The position numbers and the translations under genes were made by a program. Positions 23,804 through 31,029 of a stretch of 64,000 nucleotides of DNA are shown piece after piece. How positions within the stretch are numbered: position 1 is the stretch's first letter; each line of letters begins with the position of its first letter. Below the pieces are notes generated by a model. The model did no database searches, was not told where the DNA came from, and saw nothing but the letters and a program-made list of their open reading frames with translations. Source of the stretch: an uncultured Clostridia bacterium (GTDB taxonomy: Bacteria > Bacillota > Clostridia > Christensenellales > Aristaeellaceae); contig CAKTXZ010000012.1 in assembly GCA_934632155.1 (NCBI GenBank), positions 1 through 64,000 of the forward strand, written 5' to 3'.

Positions 23804-24151
23804 TTACCATGCGGTGGTTCTCACGATGGTTTTGCTCTCGCCGCACGTTGTGCAGGTGGCAATCATGGTGCCCGTAGCGTTGCTGGCAGCGCCAGGCGCT
23901 TCTCGGTCGCATTTGCTTGCCGGTACGGAGTAGCCCGTGCCGTCATTATAGTCTAATTTCGTTATGTAGCGGATCGTGCCATCCGTGCAATGCGCACTTT
24001 GCTCCACACAGACGCGGTGCATACCAGTTATGCCGATCCACAGATAATGAAAGCATGAACCGGTCTGGGTCAATTCACCTGCCCATGCAACCCCGCAGAA
24101 GAGAGCAGCCAGCAAAACCGTGATTGTCGTCAGGGCAATTACTTTTTTCAT
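23804..24151 (-). CDS. Secreted six-cysteine protein B
   Basis: A 115-residue protein. The signal peptide (KKVIALTTITVLLAALFCG, cut after AWA) is almost identical to that of protein A. The mature chain of 91 residues begins GELTQTGSC and has six Cys at 9, 24, 31, 57, 76 and 79, in the same order as protein A. Conserved islands are RVCV, AHCTDGT, KCDR, and TCTTCGES. The stretch between the third and fourth Cys is shorter and different. The start at 24151 has AAAGGAG 8 bases upstream. It is the first gene of the operon behind a promoter at 24306-24334. No family recognised. Confidence 0.75.
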   Translation of the reverse strand: MKKVIALTTITVLLAALFCGVAWAGELTQTGSCFHYLWIGITGMHRVCVEQSAHCTDGTIRYITKLDYNDGTGYSVPASKCDREAPGAASNATGTMIATCTTCGESKTIVRTTAW

Positions 24152-24305
24152 GACGAATTCTCCTTTCAAGTCGTCGCAGAGGTGGGTTGAAAAGTATCAT
24201 GGGTCTGGCCTCGTCAGCTCATGGGAATCACCGCCTTTGTGCGTTTGGGGCTATTGCGTTGTTTGTCATTTGGTGTGATTTGGTATAATTATTGGGTATG
24301 GTTAC

Positions 24306-24334
24306 AATATACCATAACTGGATAAAAAATGCAA
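24306..24334 (-). promoter_or_regulatory. SigA-type promoter for the six-Cys peptide/ABC operon
   Basis: On the minus strand TTGCAT (24334-24329), 17 bases, TATATT (24311-24306). A 150-base leader follows before the peptide start. Its last 70 bases (CCCATGA to the ribosome site) are repeated upstream of peptide A. Confidence 0.65.
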
Positions 24335-24378
24335 GATACGATGCGATTTTAATTTTTTCGTCCGGTTTTAACGGATAC

Positions 24379-24407
24379 TTGCCAAACGTCTGTTTGCCTG
24401 TTATAAT
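24379..24407 (+). promoter_or_regulatory. lexA promoter with embedded LexA operator
   Basis: TTGCCA (24379-24384), 17 bases, TATAAT (24402-24407). Within the spacer lies the perfect palindrome CAAAC-GTCT-GTTTG (24383-24396), close to the Firmicute SOS box (CGAAC-N4-GTTCG). LexA bound here would block its own promoter. It is about 50 bases from the -35 box of the divergent peptide operon. Confidence 0.75.
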
Positions 24408-24447
24408 GCTTTTGTAAATCAATTGACGGAACAGGATGTGTTGCGCG

Positions 24448-25056
24448 ATGACAAGACGTCCCCACGGCGATACACAACAGCGCATACTGGAATATATTGA
24501 AAAATACATGGAGACCAACGGCTATTCGCCCTCCGTTCGCGAAATCGGCCAGGCGGTCGGCCTGAAGTCCACCTCCACGGTGCACGGCCACCTGAACCGC
24601 CTTGAGAAAAAGGGGCTTTTGCACCGCGAGGCCATGAAGCCGCGCACCATCGATTTAACGCGCGAGGATAAGCCGGTGCTCAAGCGGACGCCGATTCTGG
24701 GCAAGGTGGCCGCCGGCATGCCGATTCTGGCCGAGGAGAACGCGGACGGCTTTGTAACGCTTCCGGATAATATCATCGGCCGCGGAGAGCATTTCATTCT
24801 GGAGGTGCGCGGTGAGAGCATGATTTACGCCGGCATCATGAGCGGCGATTTTGTCGTCGTCCGGCGGCAGCATACCGCCGTGAACGGCGACATCGTGATC
24901 GCCATGATCGAGGGCGAGGCGACGTGCAAGCGCTATTTTAAGGAGCCTGACCGTATTCGCCTGCAGCCGGAAAATCCGCGCATGCGCCCTTTTTACGCCC
25001 GCAGCGTCGATATTGCCGGGAAGGTCGTCGCGGTATATCGTTCTTATAAAAAGTAA
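24448..25056 (+). CDS. lexA: LexA repressor
   Basis: SOS regulator and self-cleaving serine peptidase. The winged-helix N-terminal part contains YSPSVREIGQAVGLKSTSTVHGHL. The cleavage site is VAAGMPI (Ala-Gly at about 89-90). The catalytic Ser is in RGESMIYAGI (about 124) and the Lys in EATCKRYF (about 161). The 202-residue length is normal. The start is uncertain: ATG 24448 gives MTRRPHGD and an 11-base gap from AGGA; ATG 24436 is in frame but overlaps that box. Autoregulation is shown by the operator in its promoter. Confidence 0.95.
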   Translation: MTRRPHGDTQQRILEYIEKYMETNGYSPSVREIGQAVGLKSTSTVHGHLNRLEKKGLLHREAMKPRTIDLTREDKPVLKRTPILGKVAAGMPILAEENADGFVTLPDNIIGRGEHFILEVRGESMIYAGIMSGDFVVVRRQHTAVNGDIVIAMIEGEATCKRYFKEPDRIRLQPENPRMRPFYARSVDIAGKVVAVYRSYKK

Positions 25057-25072
25057 GCGTCTTTTATAACGA

Positions 25073-25126
25073 AAATCAGCCCGTTCGCAGCGCTTCCGTT
25101 CAATGCTGGGGCGGGCTGATTTGTTT
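25073..25126. terminator. Bidirectional hairpin terminator
   Basis: AAATCAGCCCG and CGGGCTGATTT form an 11-base stem between convergent lexA (+) and the E2-like gene (-). TTTGTTTT follows on the plus strand and GATTTTCG on the minus strand. Confidence 0.8.
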
Positions 25127-25145
25127 TATCCGAATCGAAAAGCCG

Positions 25146-26078
25146 CTATTGCGCAATGCGCCGCTGCTCCCTGCGGCTGAGCCGCCGTTGCTTGGGCGTC
25201 GGCAGCGAGTAAACATTGTTTTCCTCAAACCGAACGGCTTCCGGCGGCGATTCCAAAAGCTCCGGCTTGCTGAGCAGCCGCTGCATATTGGCCACAAGCT
25301 TTGCATACATGGCGCCGGCGCAGATTCGCTCGTCCGCCGTAACGCCGATGGGCAAATAGCGCTTCCTTGTGGTCTTGCCGTCGCTGCCCAGGGAAATGGA
25401 GCGCTCCACCGAGCCAATGGAGAAAAACATGGTCGTTGTGCCGAAATTGTAGATATGATGGTTGACCGACGGCATGCCGATGGAGGCCATGTGCGTGATA
25501 AACAGGCTCGTATGGAAGGGCGAGGCGTTGAGAATATACTTGGGCATGATGCCGTAGCGATCCAGCGTCCGCGCGAGAAAGACAATGGTGTTTGCCAGCG
25601 CGGGACGATTCAGCAGCCGCGCCACCTTCAGCGTGCTGTTTTCGGATTCCGCCTTGCGGTTTTCATCGATGGCCTGCTGCACGCGCTCGGCAACATCGTA
25701 AATGGTATCATGCAGATCAAAAGCGCATTTGACGGTTGTTTCCTCGATCTTCCCCTCCTCATCGGTATCCCGAAGCACGACGAAGGAAACGGTCAGCTGC
25801 GTTCTGGCGTACATGCGTTTGTTCACGATAAAACGGTTGACCTCCGGCAGCGCGGCGACCGTGCGCACAAAGGCGGCGATGACCAGCTCCAGAAAGGTGA
25901 TTTTATTGCCCTTTTGCCCCTGATCGACGATATAGCGCGCGAGAATTTCGTAATCCAGCTTATAATTGAGAAAAACCTGCGCGTCGCATCGCATCGGCAT
26001 CAGATACGGCGTAAGCGCGACAATCGGATCCACTTCCTTCAATACCCGCCCGTCTGCGCGGCGTCCAAACATGGCCAT
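25146..26078 (-). CDS. E2-like acyltransferase-fold protein lacking the active-site His
   Basis: A 310-residue protein with the fold of the catalytic domain of 2-oxoacid dehydrogenase E2 subunits. There is no lipoyl or subunit-binding domain. The usual DHRVIDGA active-site segment reads DERICAGA here, so both the catalytic His and the Asp are replaced. VNHHIYNFGTTTMFFSIGSV and LFITHMASIGM match the trimer core. No E1 or E3 genes are nearby. It ends in a basic tail (KQRRLSRREQRRIAQ) that could bind nucleic acid or membrane. GGGGG lies 7 bases before ATG. The function is unknown; it is probably a non-catalytic or differently acting relative. Confidence 0.7.
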   Translation of the reverse strand: MAMFGRRADGRVLKEVDPIVALTPYLMPMRCDAQVFLNYKLDYEILARYIVDQGQKGNKITFLELVIAAFVRTVAALPEVNRFIVNKRMYARTQLTVSFVVLRDTDEEGKIEETTVKCAFDLHDTIYDVAERVQQAIDENRKAESENSTLKVARLLNRPALANTIVFLARTLDRYGIMPKYILNASPFHTSLFITHMASIGMPSVNHHIYNFGTTTMFFSIGSVERSISLGSDGKTTRKRYLPIGVTADERICAGAMYAKLVANMQRLLSKPELLESPPEAVRFEENNVYSLPTPKQRRLSRREQRRIAQ

Positions 26079-26105
26079 TCCCCCTCATGAACAGAATTTG
26101 CTTAC

Positions 26106-26134
26106 ATTATAGCCTTTTTTGTCGGTTTCGTCAA
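26106..26134 (-). promoter_or_regulatory. SigA-type promoter for the E2-like gene
   Basis: On the minus strand TTGACG (26134-26129), 17 bases, TATAAT (26111-26106), 28 bases from the start codon. Confidence 0.85.
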
Positions 26135-26191
26135 CGAAAACCATTTTCGCCGGATTTCTCCATGCCATTTTGCGAGGAACCCGTCCGTCTT

Positions 26192-26220
26192 TTGACAAGC
26201 GTTTGCATATCTGGTATAAT
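26192..26220 (+). promoter_or_regulatory. SigA-type promoter for the ECF/coaX/hom operon
   Basis: Perfect TTGACA (26192-26197), 17 bases, perfect TATAAT (26215-26220). A leader of about 100 bases follows. It contains a GCGCTCC...GGAGCGT hairpin (about 26225-26270). I do not recognise a known riboswitch in it. Confidence 0.88.
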
Positions 26221-26327
26221 AATCTGCGCTCCTTTTGCGGATACCCGTTATGGGGTCGGACGTTGGAGCGTGAGACGTTTTGAATGCGTCAGGCATCCTG
26301 AAGCGAGCTTGAACGGAGGAAAAAAAC

Positions 26328-26948
26328 ATGAAACGTAAACAACTGACCCGTATGCTGACCTGCGCCCTGCTCATGGCGCTGATCGTTCTACTGGGCGTTA
26401 CGCCCATCGGCTTTATCAATTTCGGCGTAATCTACATCACCTTCCTGTGCATCCCCGTTGTGATCGGCGCTATGACGCTTGGGCTGGGCAGCGGGCTCAT
26501 TTTGGGCTTTTGTATGGGCTGCGTCAGTTTGTATACCGGCCTGCGCGCGCCGTCCGCTTTGGTCGCGCCGATTTTGCAAAAGCATATTGTCTATGTCGTT
26601 TTGATGTGCTTTGCGCCGCGCATGCTGGTGCCGCTTGTCAGCTGCGCCGTGCAGCGCGCAATGGATAGCCGCGGCAAGAAGCGGCTGGCGACGGCGCTTG
26701 GCGCGGCGGCCGGTTCGCTGACCAATACGGCGCTGTATCTGGGCATGATGCTGGCGTTTTATCGCTTGCTCGGCATTGAAAACGCCGCGCTGCTGACCAC
26801 GCTGGGCGTGATCGTGCTGACCGCCGGCCTGCCGGAGGCTGCCGTCGCCGCGCTGATTTCCACGCCTGTAATCGGCGCGCTGGAGAAGGCCGGGCTGCTG
26901 CGGAATATGCGTCCGGACGCGCCGGCGTCCCCCAAAAACATACGCTGA
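26328..26948 (+). CDS. ECF transporter S component, probably pantothenate
   Basis: A 206-residue protein with six hydrophobic segments and the ECF S-component layout. IGFINFGVIYITFLCIPVVIGAM near the N terminus is the region that meets the T subunit. It should bind a vitamin and join the shared ECF energy module, not present in the window. The next gene, 12 bases later, encodes pantothenate kinase, so pantothenate is the likely substrate. GGAGG lies 8 bases before ATG. Confidence 0.8.
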   Translation: MKRKQLTRMLTCALLMALIVLLGVTPIGFINFGVIYITFLCIPVVIGAMTLGLGSGLILGFCMGCVSLYTGLRAPSALVAPILQKHIVYVVLMCFAPRMLVPLVSCAVQRAMDSRGKKRLATALGAAAGSLTNTALYLGMMLAFYRLLGIENAALLTTLGVIVLTAGLPEAAVAALISTPVIGALEKAGLLRNMRPDAPASPKNIR

Positions 26949-26960
26949 GGAGAACATTCT

Positions 26961-27737
26961 ATGCTGCTTACCATGGACATTGGCAATACGAACATCAAAA
27001 CCGCGCTGTTTGACGGCAAGCATCTGGTGCGTTATTGGCGGCTGTCTACCACGCGGCGCTATACCAGCGATGAAATGGGCGTGATGGTCACGCAAATGTT
27101 TCAGCACGACCGTCTCAGCCTTGACTGCGTGGACGGCATCATGCTTTCCTCCGTTGTGCCGACAATCAATTTTACGGTCGAGCATATGTGCCGCGATTAT
27201 TTCAAGGTTAACCCCCTGTTCGTCGCGCCCGGCTTGAAAACCGGCATCGACATCAGGTACGAAAACCCGCGCGAGCTGGGCAGCGACCGTATCTGCAACG
27301 CGGTTGCCGCCTATGCGCTCTATGGCGGCCCGTGCGTGTATATCGACTTTGGCACGGCGACAACCTTCGGCGCGCTGGACAAAAACGGCGCTTTTCTGGG
27401 CGGCTGCATCTGCCCGGGCATTAAGCTCACCAGCGAGGCGCTTGTTTCCGGCACGGCCAAGCTGCCGCATTTTGAATTGGTCATGCCGGAGCATGTGATC
27501 GGCAGATCCACGGTTGCCAATTTGCAGTCCGGCGTGATTAACGGCTATGTCGGTCAGGTGATTTATCTGGTAAACGAAATGAAGCGCGAGATGAACTGCC
27601 CGGATGCGACGGTGGTCGCCACGGGCGGCATGGCGCGCCTGATTGCGGCAAAATCCGGCGTGATTGACCATATCGACGGCCTGCTTACGCTCAAGGGGCT
27701 GCAGCTGATTTACGAAAAAAATCAGGCGAAGGCCTGA
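26961..27737 (+). CDS. coaX: Type III pantothenate kinase
   Basis: Phosphorylates pantothenate in the first step of coenzyme A synthesis. The 258-residue protein has the ASKHA-fold motifs DIGNTNIKTALFDG at the N terminus, GSDRICNAVAAY, and DFGTATTFGAL. It follows the putative pantothenate S component, joining uptake to activation, and precedes hom by 15 bases. Confidence 0.96.
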   Translation: MLLTMDIGNTNIKTALFDGKHLVRYWRLSTTRRYTSDEMGVMVTQMFQHDRLSLDCVDGIMLSSVVPTINFTVEHMCRDYFKVNPLFVAPGLKTGIDIRYENPRELGSDRICNAVAAYALYGGPCVYIDFGTATTFGALDKNGAFLGGCICPGIKLTSEALVSGTAKLPHFELVMPEHVIGRSTVANLQSGVINGYVGQVIYLVNEMKREMNCPDATVVATGGMARLIAAKSGVIDHIDGLLTLKGLQLIYEKNQAKA

Positions 27738-27752
27738 CGGGGGGCATATGCC

Positions 27753-29033
27753 ATGCGCGAGATGATTATTATCGGCTTTCTGGGCTGCGGCAACATCGGC
27801 TGCGGCGTATGGGAGCTTTTGCGTTCCTTCGAGGACGATTTGATGCACCGCGGAAACGTCAGCTTTCGCGTTAAAAGAATTCTGGTTCGCGATCTGGCCA
27901 AGCATCGCGGCGCGCAAATCCCGCAGGCACTGCTTACCACGAACCCGGCCGATGTGACGGATGATCCGGAGATAACGCTGGTCGCCGAATTTATGGGCGG
28001 CGAACAGCCGGCGACCGCGTATATGCTGCGCGCGCTTGAAAATGGCAAGACTGTCGTCACGGCCAACAAAATGGCCCTTTCGCTCAATTGGCATTTGCTT
28101 CAGGGGGCCGCGGAGCGCCACGGCGCGGGGCTTTATTACGAGGCCGCCGTCTGCGGCGCGATACCGATCGTTCGTACCATCATGGATTCCCTTTCGGCGA
28201 ACCGCATCGACACGCTGATGGGGATTATTAACGGAACGACCAACTATATCCTCACGCGTATGAGCCGCGAGGGCTGCGATTATCAGGCCGTTCTTCGCGA
28301 CGCGCAGCGTTTGGGCTTGGCCGAGCCGGATCCGACCAGCGACGTTGAAGGCTACGACGCCGCCTACAAGCTTTCGATTCTGGCCTCGCTTGCATTTCAC
28401 GCCCGTGTACCGTTTGACGTAATTTACCGTCAGGGAATCACGCAGATTGAAAAGGCCGATATCGCCCTTGGGAAAAAGCTGGGCTATACGTTAAAGCTGC
28501 TTGCAATTGCCAAGCGCGCCGGGGACGTGATCGACGTGCGCGTTCATCCCGCCTTTATTCCGGATCAGCATCCGCTTGCCGCCGTGAACGATTCGTTCAA
28601 CGCCGTGTTCCTGCACGGCCATGCCTGTCAGGATATGATGCTGCTTGGCTGCGGCGCGGGCAGCGAGCCAACGGCCAGCGCCGTGGTCGGCGATATGCTC
28701 TGCGCCGCCGAGCGGGATAAGCCGCGCTATCCGACGTTTCGCAATACAGCCCACCTTTCTCCCCTGCTGCGCGTTACAGACAACTGGCAATGCAGCTTTT
28801 TCATCCGTCTTTTGGCAAGCGATCAGCCGGGCGTTTTGGGCAAGATTACAGCCTGCCTTGGGCAGGAGGGCGTCAGCATTCGCAGCCTGATGCAATTGGA
28901 CGCTTCCGACGGCTGCGCGCCGATTGTGATGATTACCCACATTGCCGGCGAATGCGCCGTGCGCCGCGCGCTTGCCGCAATCGACCCGGCCTGCGCCCGC
29001 GTGGAAAGCATGATTCGCGTGGAAGGAAGATAA
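27753..29033 (+). CDS. hom: Homoserine dehydrogenase
   Basis: Reduces aspartate semialdehyde to homoserine for threonine and methionine. The 426-residue protein has an N-terminal GCGNIGCGVW nucleotide loop, VTANKMALS, and the catalytic region GIINGTTNYILTRM followed by DPTSDVEGYDAAYK. A C-terminal ACT domain (about residues 350-426, LLASDQPGVLGKITACLGQEGVSI) probably allows threonine feedback. GGGGGG lies 8 bases before ATG. It shares its substrate with the asd-dapA-dapB operon elsewhere in the window. Confidence 0.95.
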   Translation: MREMIIIGFLGCGNIGCGVWELLRSFEDDLMHRGNVSFRVKRILVRDLAKHRGAQIPQALLTTNPADVTDDPEITLVAEFMGGEQPATAYMLRALENGKTVVTANKMALSLNWHLLQGAAERHGAGLYYEAAVCGAIPIVRTIMDSLSANRIDTLMGIINGTTNYILTRMSREGCDYQAVLRDAQRLGLAEPDPTSDVEGYDAAYKLSILASLAFHARVPFDVIYRQGITQIEKADIALGKKLGYTLKLLAIAKRAGDVIDVRVHPAFIPDQHPLAAVNDSFNAVFLHGHACQDMMLLGCGAGSEPTASAVVGDMLCAAERDKPRYPTFRNTAHLSPLLRVTDNWQCSFFIRLLASDQPGVLGKITACLGQEGVSIRSLMQLDASDGCAPIVMITHIAGECAVRRALAAIDPACARVESMIRVEGR

Positions 29034-29037
29034 CAGC

Positions 29038-30357
29038 ATGTCCGCGAAAAAGCCGCCGCTTTCTATTCCGTCCTTTTTGATCATTCTCCTGACGCTCTGC
29101 GTCTTGGCGGGAGGTCTTTTCCTGCTGGCCTCCTTTCATGCCGACGATCCGGACGCACAAATGCCCGCGCAGCGAATCGCGGGCGTGATCGCAAACGCGC
29201 TGCACGGGCCGACGCTTGCGCCAACACCGCAGAGCACGGTGAAAACGGTCGTCGTCACGTTAGCCCCCTCTGCCGCCGCGCCGACCGTGGCGGTCTCCCC
29301 TGCGCCTCGCGCCGATGGAACAAACACGCAGCCTTCGCGCTACGCCTTTTCCATGACGATCGGCGGTGCGGCGCGCTTTGAGAGCGATATTTCCGACGCG
29401 GCGTATGATAAAACCGATAAAACCTTTGCTTACCAGCCCATTCTTTCCGCACTTGCCGGAAAAACTGCGGCCGACCTGAACCTTCTGACGCTTTCCAACG
29501 TGCTGAATATAAACGATCATAAATATGCCGATGTGATCGCCCCGGAGAGCGTGCTGGACGCTGTGGCGGCAGGCGGCTTTGACGCTGTGCTGCTCAATAC
29601 GGAGCACTGCATGGATCAAGGTGCGCGTGGCGCGCTGGATACTGTCGCGGCCATTCAAAAACGCGGCATGTCGTGCCTTGGCATAAACGCCGCCTCCTGC
29701 ACGCAGCATGCGCTGATTCAGCTCAACGGCGCGCGTTTGGCGCTGCTTACCTACACCGACAGCATAACCAACAAAGGAAAAACCACGCTGGCGCAGCAGA
29801 GCGACGTCTCTCTGACGCTGTTTGATGCAAAACGCGCTGCGGCGGATATTCAGACCGTCCGGCAGCAGGGCGCGAGCTGCGTAATCGTTTTTATGCATTG
29901 GGGCGCCGCCGAAGCGTCCGGCGTGACCAAGACGATGCGCGAGCGCGCGAAGGAGCTGGCGGCTGCCGGGGCGGATATCGTGCTGGGCGTGCACCCGACG
30001 CGCGTTCTGCCGCTGGAATATATCGAAACGCGCGACGTGGGGACAGCCAGAAAAACACTTGTCGCCTATTCGCTGGGAACACTGCTGGGCGAATCGCGTG
30101 AGGGCTATGACATTTCCGGCCTGCTGCTGCATTTGAACATCGTCTGCACAGAAAACGGCGTAATGTTCGAGCAGGTTGAATATACGCCGACCTATATCTG
30201 GCGGCAGGCCGTCGCCGGAAAGACGATCTACCGCGTGCTGTGCAGCGCGGATGAAGCGCCGAAGGAAATGAACGACAATCAACGCGCCGTGATGAGCCGC
30301 GCCCTCAAGCGTATACAGGACACCATGAAGAAAACCCCTGCTGCTCAAAGAAAGTGA
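29038..30357 (+). CDS. CapA-like membrane-anchored metallophosphatase-fold protein
   Basis: A 439-residue protein with a single N-terminal helix (FLIILLTLCVLAGGLFLLA). A Thr/Pro/Ala-rich linker (about 60-100) and an outer CapA/PgsA-like domain follow, with LLNTEHCMDQG, VFMHWG and VLGVHP, the last two holding typical metal-site His residues. The first CapA metal motif is weak here: NVLNIND replaces the usual GDxxxG region. CapA proteins act in poly-gamma-glutamate or capsule handling; no other capsule genes are present. It starts 4 bases after hom and belongs to the same operon. Confidence 0.75.
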   Translation: MSAKKPPLSIPSFLIILLTLCVLAGGLFLLASFHADDPDAQMPAQRIAGVIANALHGPTLAPTPQSTVKTVVVTLAPSAAAPTVAVSPAPRADGTNTQPSRYAFSMTIGGAARFESDISDAAYDKTDKTFAYQPILSALAGKTAADLNLLTLSNVLNINDHKYADVIAPESVLDAVAAGGFDAVLLNTEHCMDQGARGALDTVAAIQKRGMSCLGINAASCTQHALIQLNGARLALLTYTDSITNKGKTTLAQQSDVSLTLFDAKRAAADIQTVRQQGASCVIVFMHWGAAEASGVTKTMRERAKELAAAGADIVLGVHPTRVLPLEYIETRDVGTARKTLVAYSLGTLLGESREGYDISGLLLHLNIVCTENGVMFEQVEYTPTYIWRQAVAGKTIYRVLCSADEAPKEMNDNQRAVMSRALKRIQDTMKKTPAAQRK

Positions 30358-30367
30358 GGAATGCGAA

Positions 30368-30898
30368 ATGAACGCCTTACGCCTTGAAGCGCTGTCCAAG
30401 CGCTATGCGGATCAGATATGGGCATATCGCAGCGAATTATTTGCCACAACGGATGCGAATCGCTTCGCCGGCTGCGCCGGGCTGGACAAGGCGCAGTCGC
30501 CGCAGGTATGGTACGAGCGCGTGATGCGTGCTGCGTCGCCTGAAACCTGTCCCCAGCATCTGGTGCCGAAAACCCTCTACCTTGCCATTCGGGAAAGCGA
30601 CAACCGTCTGGTCGGCATGATCGATTTGCGGCATCATATTGAGCATCCGATTCTCCAGCGCTGGGGCGGCCATATCGGCTATAATATCCGCCCGGCAGAC
30701 CGCAGGAAGGGCTATGGGAAGGAAATGCTGCGCCTGTGCCTTAAAAAGGCTCGAGAGCTTGGCCTGACGCGCGTGCTGATTACCTGCAGGGAGGGCAACA
30801 TCGCCAGTGAAAAAATCATTCTGGCAAACGGCGGCGTATATGAGAGCACCGTAGATACTGAAAACGGCCCTATTCGCCGCTTCTGGATTACGCTGTAA
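30368..30898 (+). CDS. GNAT family N-acetyltransferase
   Basis: A 176-residue acetyltransferase with the acetyl-CoA loop RPADRRKGYGKEML. GHIGYNIRP precedes it, and a C-terminal GLTRVLITCREGNIASEKIILANGG is the motif B region. It is in the family that acetylates small molecules or protein N termini; the substrate is unknown. It is the last gene of the operon starting at 26328, ten bases after the CapA-like gene, with a strong terminator behind it. Confidence 0.9.
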   Translation: MNALRLEALSKRYADQIWAYRSELFATTDANRFAGCAGLDKAQSPQVWYERVMRAASPETCPQHLVPKTLYLAIRESDNRLVGMIDLRHHIEHPILQRWGGHIGYNIRPADRRKGYGKEMLRLCLKKARELGLTRVLITCREGNIASEKIILANGGVYESTVDTENGPIRRFWITL

Positions 30899-30918
30899 AG
30901 CCGGTTTAATACTCAATA

Positions 30919-30992
30919 GCATAACGGCAAGCGCATCAACCGCAGGCGGCAGCCTTACGATTGGATGCGCTTGTTGTTATGCGCCGTTTTTT
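30919..30992 (+). terminator. Rho-independent terminator
   Basis: GCATAACGGCAAGCGCATC pairs with GATGCGCTTGTTGTTATGC, with one internal mismatch block. TTTTTT follows at 30987-30992. Confidence 0.85.
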
Positions 30993-31029
30993 AATGAATT
31001 TCGTCCCTCAGACGGCCTTTCCGGCTGCG

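Larger units (their letters stand above)
22522..24222. repeat. Duplicated segment, copy B (peptide + permease)
   Basis: Counterpart of 18736-20462, offset 3786 bases within the permease gene. By eye the two copies show no differences between about 22675 and 23554, and differ often outside that tract. This looks like recent conversion between older duplicates. Confidence 0.9.

Noticed and set aside
18736..24222. The duplicated block as an insertion sequence or transposon
   Set aside because: No transposase gene and no terminal inverted repeats were seen. The repeat units are in tandem orientation and contain transporter and peptide genes.
26388..28400. A 670-codon minus-strand ORF opposite the ECF gene, coaX and hom
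   Set aside because: It is the antisense of three recognised genes. Its translation is Arg/His/Gln-rich with no family motif, as expected from GC-rich codon patterns.
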